A DNA stretch of 64,000 nt. Origin: Syntrophotaleaceae bacterium (lineage in GTDB: Bacteria > Desulfobacterota > Desulfuromonadia > Desulfuromonadales > Syntrophotaleaceae). Both the position numbers and the translations under genes were made by a program. Position 1 is the stretch's first letter. The number at the start of each line of letters is the position of its first letter. Location: NCBI GenBank assembly GCA_041390365.1, contig JAWKQB010000002.1, positions 810,001 to 874,000 on the forward strand, read 5' to 3'. Under the pieces are notes generated by a model. That model saw only the letters and a list, made by a program, of their open reading frames with translations, was not told where the DNA came from and made no database searches. Positions 60,655-64,000 of the stretch are shown here, piece by piece.

Positions 60655-61039
60655 GTTTCCGTCTGTTCCATTGCAGGGTTTTTGTTAAAGAGATTGGCTT
60701 CCGGCAGCGCGTCTGAGGGAAAGAGTGCGGAAAACATATTTAAAAAAAGTTACCTTGTTGTAAAAATTGTGCTAGTATTCTGCCTTCGAAGAAGGGGCTT
60801 ACTTCCTCGGGATTCATGCCGCATCAGGCCTGGGGATAGATTCACTCCGGTCGTTCCCCCCTGATCGATGGTCGACAGCATGTGCTGCTGTCGGCTACCG
60901 CACCTCTCAATTCTTCCAGCCGGTTCAGGAATCGTTGCCTCTCCCCGCCCTTTTCTTCCTGGCTAACAGCTTCCCATTATCCTTTTTGTTATAGAGAGCG
61001 TTTCGGATTCTCTTCCTGGGATTGTCATTTTCGGAGAAG
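60655..61039 (+). other. 385-bp divergent region between response regulator and kinase
   Basis: No gene. It contains an inverted repeat GACAGCA/TGCTGTC (60875-60892) and AT-rich stretches that could hold promoters for both genes, including a weak TAGTAT -10-like box near 60775. No riboswitch motif was recognised. Confidence 0.5.
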
Positions 61040-62926
61040 ATGAATATGAGCGATTGGATGAATTTTTCAGACAATTTGCACCTCGGTTTCATCGACTCCC
61101 CGCACACTTCATCGCAGTCTCCCGGCGCCAGCGGGGATGGTGTTTTGCCTGTTACGGGTGAGGAAAAATATTTTGCTCTGAGCCGCGCTGTTGGGAATGT
61201 CACCTACGAATACTGTCTTGCGCGGGGTGAGACACGATGGTCGGACCGGTGCGAAGAGGTTTTCGGTGTGAAGGCCCAGGAGTTGCAATCGGAACCTGCC
61301 CTGTGGCTTTCCCGCATTCACGAAGAGGATCGGGAACGGGTCTGCAGTGAATATCGCAAGGCATTGCTTGAGGGCGCCACTTTCGATCTGGAATACCGGG
61401 TCAGACATCCCATGGGCCATCATCTGTGGGTGCGGGACAGGGGTGTGCCGGTGGAGGGCCCCGATGGCCGAACCCGGGGGATAGTCGGTTTTCTGAAAGA
61501 TATTTCGTCCCATCGGCAACGGGACGAAGACCTGTTGTCCGCCAAACGGGCCCTCGAATCTTCCCTCAACGGCATCATGCTGGCTGATACTCAGGGATGC
61601 CTGACTTACGCCAACAGCTCTTTTCTCAAACTGTTCCATTATGAAGAACCGGACCAGGTCGTGGGCAAGCCGGCGGCCGAGTTCTGGGAAAACCCCAGAA
61701 AAGCCCAAGCCGTGTTCCGTCTGCTGCGAAACAGCGGTGAGTGGTCGGGGCAGGTCGCTGCCCGCCGCAGGGACGGATCCCGCCTGGTTGTCGAACTGTC
61801 CGCCCATACTGTTTTCGACCAGAACGGCTCTCCGATTGGCTACATGGCCTCATTTATCGATATTACCGATCATCGTGAAGCCGAGCGGGAAAGGCAGGAA
61901 TCGGAAAAGAAGTATCGACTGCTCTTTTCCTCCAGTTCCGACGCTCTGATCATCTGCAATGCCGTGAATGGCCGCATCCTCGAAGTCAATCCCGCTGCAT
62001 TGAACCAGTATGGATACGGCTACGACGAATTTTTCCAGATGGACATCTTCAATCTGGCCGAGGAACCGGAAGAGTCTGTGTTACGGCTGAAGAAAATACA
62101 GAAATGCGGGCAGGCCAACTTTTCCCTGCTCCGCCACCGCCGCAGGGACGGATCCTGTTTCGAGGCGGAAGTTTCAGCCGCCACCTTCAAGTGGAAAAAT
62201 TGCCTGCTCATGGCCTGCTTCATTCGTGACGTATCCGACCGGCAACGGCTCGAAAGACTCAAGGACGACGTTCTTTCAGCAGTCAGCCACGAAATGCGCA
62301 CGCCGCTGACGGCCATTCTCGGCTATACCGAATTCATGCTCAACCATGACCTGGATCCGGGGGCGGGGCTCCAGTATCTCGACATCATCCGCCAGCAGAG
62401 CGAACGGCTGCGGGAACTGATCGAAAATCATCTCAACCTGCAGCAGCTGCGGGCCGGCTTCGGCATCGGGCTGGTCCGTCCGGTGGAGGTCAAGCCCCTG
62501 CTGCACAGCGTGATTGGAGGGTTCCGGAACTCTTCCGAAAAACACCGCATCCTTGTCGAGTGCGCCGCAGACCTCAGCCCGGTTCAGGCTGACGAACGGC
62601 AGCTGCACCGGGCGCTGCAGAACCTTCTGTCCAATGCCATCAAATATTCTCCTGATGGTGGAGATGTAATCCTGGGCGCCTTTCAGGATGGACGGAATGT
62701 CACGCTGTACGTACGGGACGAGGGCATCGGCATCCCGCATCATGCCCAGGATAAAATTTTCGATCGCTATTTTCGGCTCTGCCCGGCGGAAGGCCCCACC
62801 ATAGGTGGCACCGGCCTCGGGCTGGCCCTGGTCAAGGAGATTGTCAAGGCCTGCAGCGGGCATTTGCGGGTTGAAAGCAGTCCGGGGCAGGGCAGCACCT
62901 TCTACATCAGCCTGCCGACGGAGTAG
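61040..62926 (+). CDS. Multi-PAS histidine kinase
   Basis: The ATG at 61040 (GGAGA upstream) gives 628 residues; ATG 61046 is an alternative. It has no membrane segments, so it should be a soluble sensor. Three PAS domains occupy about 50-160 (EVFGVKAQELQSEPALWLSRIHEED, WVRDRGVPV, DISSHRQ), 170-285 (LADTQGCLTYANSSFLKLF) and 300-410 (LIICNAVNGRILEVNPAAL). HisKA follows with His 417 in AVSHEMRTPLTAIL, and HATPase with N box LLSNAIKYSPDGG, G1 DEGIGIP and G2 GGTGLGLALVKEI. The ligand is unknown. The receiver protein encoded divergently is the likely partner. Confidence 0.9.
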   Translation: MNMSDWMNFSDNLHLGFIDSPHTSSQSPGASGDGVLPVTGEEKYFALSRAVGNVTYEYCLARGETRWSDRCEEVFGVKAQELQSEPALWLSRIHEEDRERVCSEYRKALLEGATFDLEYRVRHPMGHHLWVRDRGVPVEGPDGRTRGIVGFLKDISSHRQRDEDLLSAKRALESSLNGIMLADTQGCLTYANSSFLKLFHYEEPDQVVGKPAAEFWENPRKAQAVFRLLRNSGEWSGQVAARRRDGSRLVVELSAHTVFDQNGSPIGYMASFIDITDHREAERERQESEKKYRLLFSSSSDALIICNAVNGRILEVNPAALNQYGYGYDEFFQMDIFNLAEEPEESVLRLKKIQKCGQANFSLLRHRRRDGSCFEAEVSAATFKWKNCLLMACFIRDVSDRQRLERLKDDVLSAVSHEMRTPLTAILGYTEFMLNHDLDPGAGLQYLDIIRQQSERLRELIENHLNLQQLRAGFGIGLVRPVEVKPLLHSVIGGFRNSSEKHRILVECAADLSPVQADERQLHRALQNLLSNAIKYSPDGGDVILGAFQDGRNVTLYVRDEGIGIPHHAQDKIFDRYFRLCPAEGPTIGGTGLGLALVKEIVKACSGHLRVESSPGQGSTFYISLPTE

Positions 62927-63067
62927 CTGGCCGTGGCCGGAAATGATTGACACTTCCCCTGTCCCCGTTGTATTAAACCGAGGTCGACCGTCCCGGCAGC
63001 TTTCAAGAGAGACCGGGTTTTTTTTGTCAATCTGCAACGGGTAATCCTGAAGAGGAGGCACAAGGGC

Positions 63068-63451
63068 GTGGCTGAAATCAAGATCGATTACGAAAAAATG
63101 GGCGGGTTGATCCCTGCCGTTATTCAGGATCACGAGACCGGTGAAGTGCTGATGGTGGCCTTTCTGGATGAAAAGGCGCTGAAATTGACCCTGGAAACCG
63201 GAAAAACCTGGTTTTTCAGCCGCAGCCGCAACAAGTACTGGATGAAAGGCGAGCAGTCCGGCAATACTCAGGAGGTCAAAGAGGTGCTGACCGATTGCGA
63301 TGCCGATACCGTCGTCATCAAGGTCAAGCAGAACGGCGGCGCAGCCTGTCATACAGGAAACCGCACCTGCTTCTATGTTAAATGGGAGGATGGTCGTTGG
63401 GTCGAGCATTCGGAACCCCTTTTCAATCCGGATGAGGTGTACAAAAAATGA
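63068..63451 (+). CDS. hisI: Phosphoribosyl-AMP cyclohydrolase
   Basis: This 127-residue HisI has a GTG start and GAGGAGG upstream. Key motifs are LIPAVIQDHETGEVLMVAF, TGKTWFFSRSRNKYWMKGEQSGN, the zinc/metal motif DCDADTVVIKVKQNGGAACHTGNRTCF with its cysteines and histidine. It opens the adenine ring of PR-AMP, step 3 of histidine synthesis. It is the monofunctional form, without HisE. The TGA overlaps the hisG ATG. Confidence 0.95.
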   Translation: MAEIKIDYEKMGGLIPAVIQDHETGEVLMVAFLDEKALKLTLETGKTWFFSRSRNKYWMKGEQSGNTQEVKEVLTDCDADTVVIKVKQNGGAACHTGNRTCFYVKWEDGRWVEHSEPLFNPDEVYKK

Positions 63452-64000
63452 ACCCGCTGATCAAACTCGGGATTCCCAAGGGGAGCCTGGAAAACGCGAC
63501 CGTGGAGCTGTTCGAGAAGGCCGGCTGGACCATCCGGCTTTCCTCCCGCAACTACTTTCCCTCCATTGACGACGAGGAGATCGGCTGCAGCCTGATCCGG
63601 AGCCAGGAGATGGGAAAATACGTCGAGCGAGGGACCATCGACGTCGGCATCGCCGGGCGGGACTGGGTGATGGAGAACAATTCCGACGTTGAAGTGGTGA
63701 GTGAACTGGTCTATTCCAAAGTGTCCCGGCGGCCGGCACGCTGGGTACTGGTGGTGACCCAGGATTCGCCTGTCCGGAGGCCGGAGGATCTGGCCGGCAA
63801 AACCATTTCCACCGAACTGGTCGGATTCACCCAACGTTTTTTTGCCGAGCGCAATATTCCCGTCACCGTCGAGTTTTCCTGGGGCGCTACGGAGGCCAAA
63901 GTCGTCGAGGGCCTATGTGACGCGATAGTGGAAGTGACCGAAACCGGCTCCACCATCCGCGCCAACAACCTGCGGATCGTCGAGACGCTGATGGAGTCGA
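63448..64000 (+). CDS. hisG: ATP phosphoribosyltransferase, 5' part (cut by window end)
   Basis: The ATG at 63448 overlaps the hisI TGA (ATGA), so translation is coupled. The 184 visible residues match the N-terminal catalytic domain of HisG: KLGIPKGSLENATVELFEKAGW, SRNYFPSIDDEEIGCSLIRSQEM, GTIDVGIAGRDWVMENN, and the PRPP-binding EVTETGSTIRANNLRIVETL. It catalyses the first step of histidine synthesis. Whether it is the long (regulated) or short form cannot be seen, as the C-terminal part lies outside. Confidence 0.95.
   Translation, partial: MNPLIKLGIPKGSLENATVELFEKAGWTIRLSSRNYFPSIDDEEIGCSLIRSQEMGKYVERGTIDVGIAGRDWVMENNSDVEVVSELVYSKVSRRPARWVLVVTQDSPVRRPEDLAGKTISTELVGFTQRFFAERNIPVTVEFSWGATEAKVVEGLCDAIVEVTETGSTIRANNLRIVETLMES

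Overview
The window looks like a chromosomal segment from a Gram-negative bacterium of the Desulfuromonadia/Geobacter type (former Deltaproteobacteria). This is inferred from the PrsK/PrsR pair, RNase E/G with a basic tail, a disulfide isomerase-like protein carrying a haem c motif, DUF4388/PATAN and PAS-kinase genes, and lipoproteins. No rRNA or tRNA gene was found to confirm it.

Region 1 (1-19.3 kb) is a strikingly AT-rich, all-plus-strand surface-polysaccharide locus. It holds seven glycosyltransferases (one cut by the window edge), a flippase, an O-antigen polymerase/ligase-like protein, two asparagine-synthetase-like amidotransferases without an N-terminal glutaminase cysteine, an Asp/Glu racemase, a CapK/PaaK-type adenylate-forming enzyme, a CapA-type protein and an oxidoreductase-epimerase fusion. 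Together they suggest an exported polymer decorated with amide-linked amino acids, possibly D-amino acids.

Region 2 (19.3-31.5 kb) shifts to higher GC. It has three secreted or lipoprotein genes (ConA-like, sialidase/BNR-like, Fn3/Ig repeats), the PEP-CTERM/exosortase-type two-component pair prsK and prsR, a minus-strand Fn3 protein, and wecB. Sequences matching the sigma-54 -24/-12 promoter lie upstream of all four secreted-protein genes. Because PrsR is a sigma-54 activator, these genes are probably its regulon. An S23-type four-helix-bundle gene embedded in heptamer repeats separates prsK from prsR.

Region 3 (31.5-64 kb) is GC-rich housekeeping DNA: mogA, an SLC13 permease, rlmKL, a TPM lipoprotein flanked by direct repeats, mntP, a DsbC-like gene, fabI, hflX, a LysM lytic transglycosylase, TPR and Smr genes, RNase E/G with a long structured leader, an ABC-F gene, a PATAN gene, a macrodomain gene, a tRNA-queuosine mannosyltransferase, a LOG-like gene, DHH, amidase, rph, rdgB, a small lipoprotein, an L,D-transpeptidase, a response regulator, a PAS kinase, hisI and the start of hisG.

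Between the GC-rich genes sit two abundant short-period repeat families: a 7-bp family (GTGAGGR) that supplies stop codons, and in one case a start codon, to adjacent genes; and a roughly 100-bp palindromic element built of TTGTCG/TAATCG hexamers in seven copies. These repeats, the PrsR-type promoters, the structured RNase E/G leader and the amide-polymer enzyme set are the parts most worth following up.
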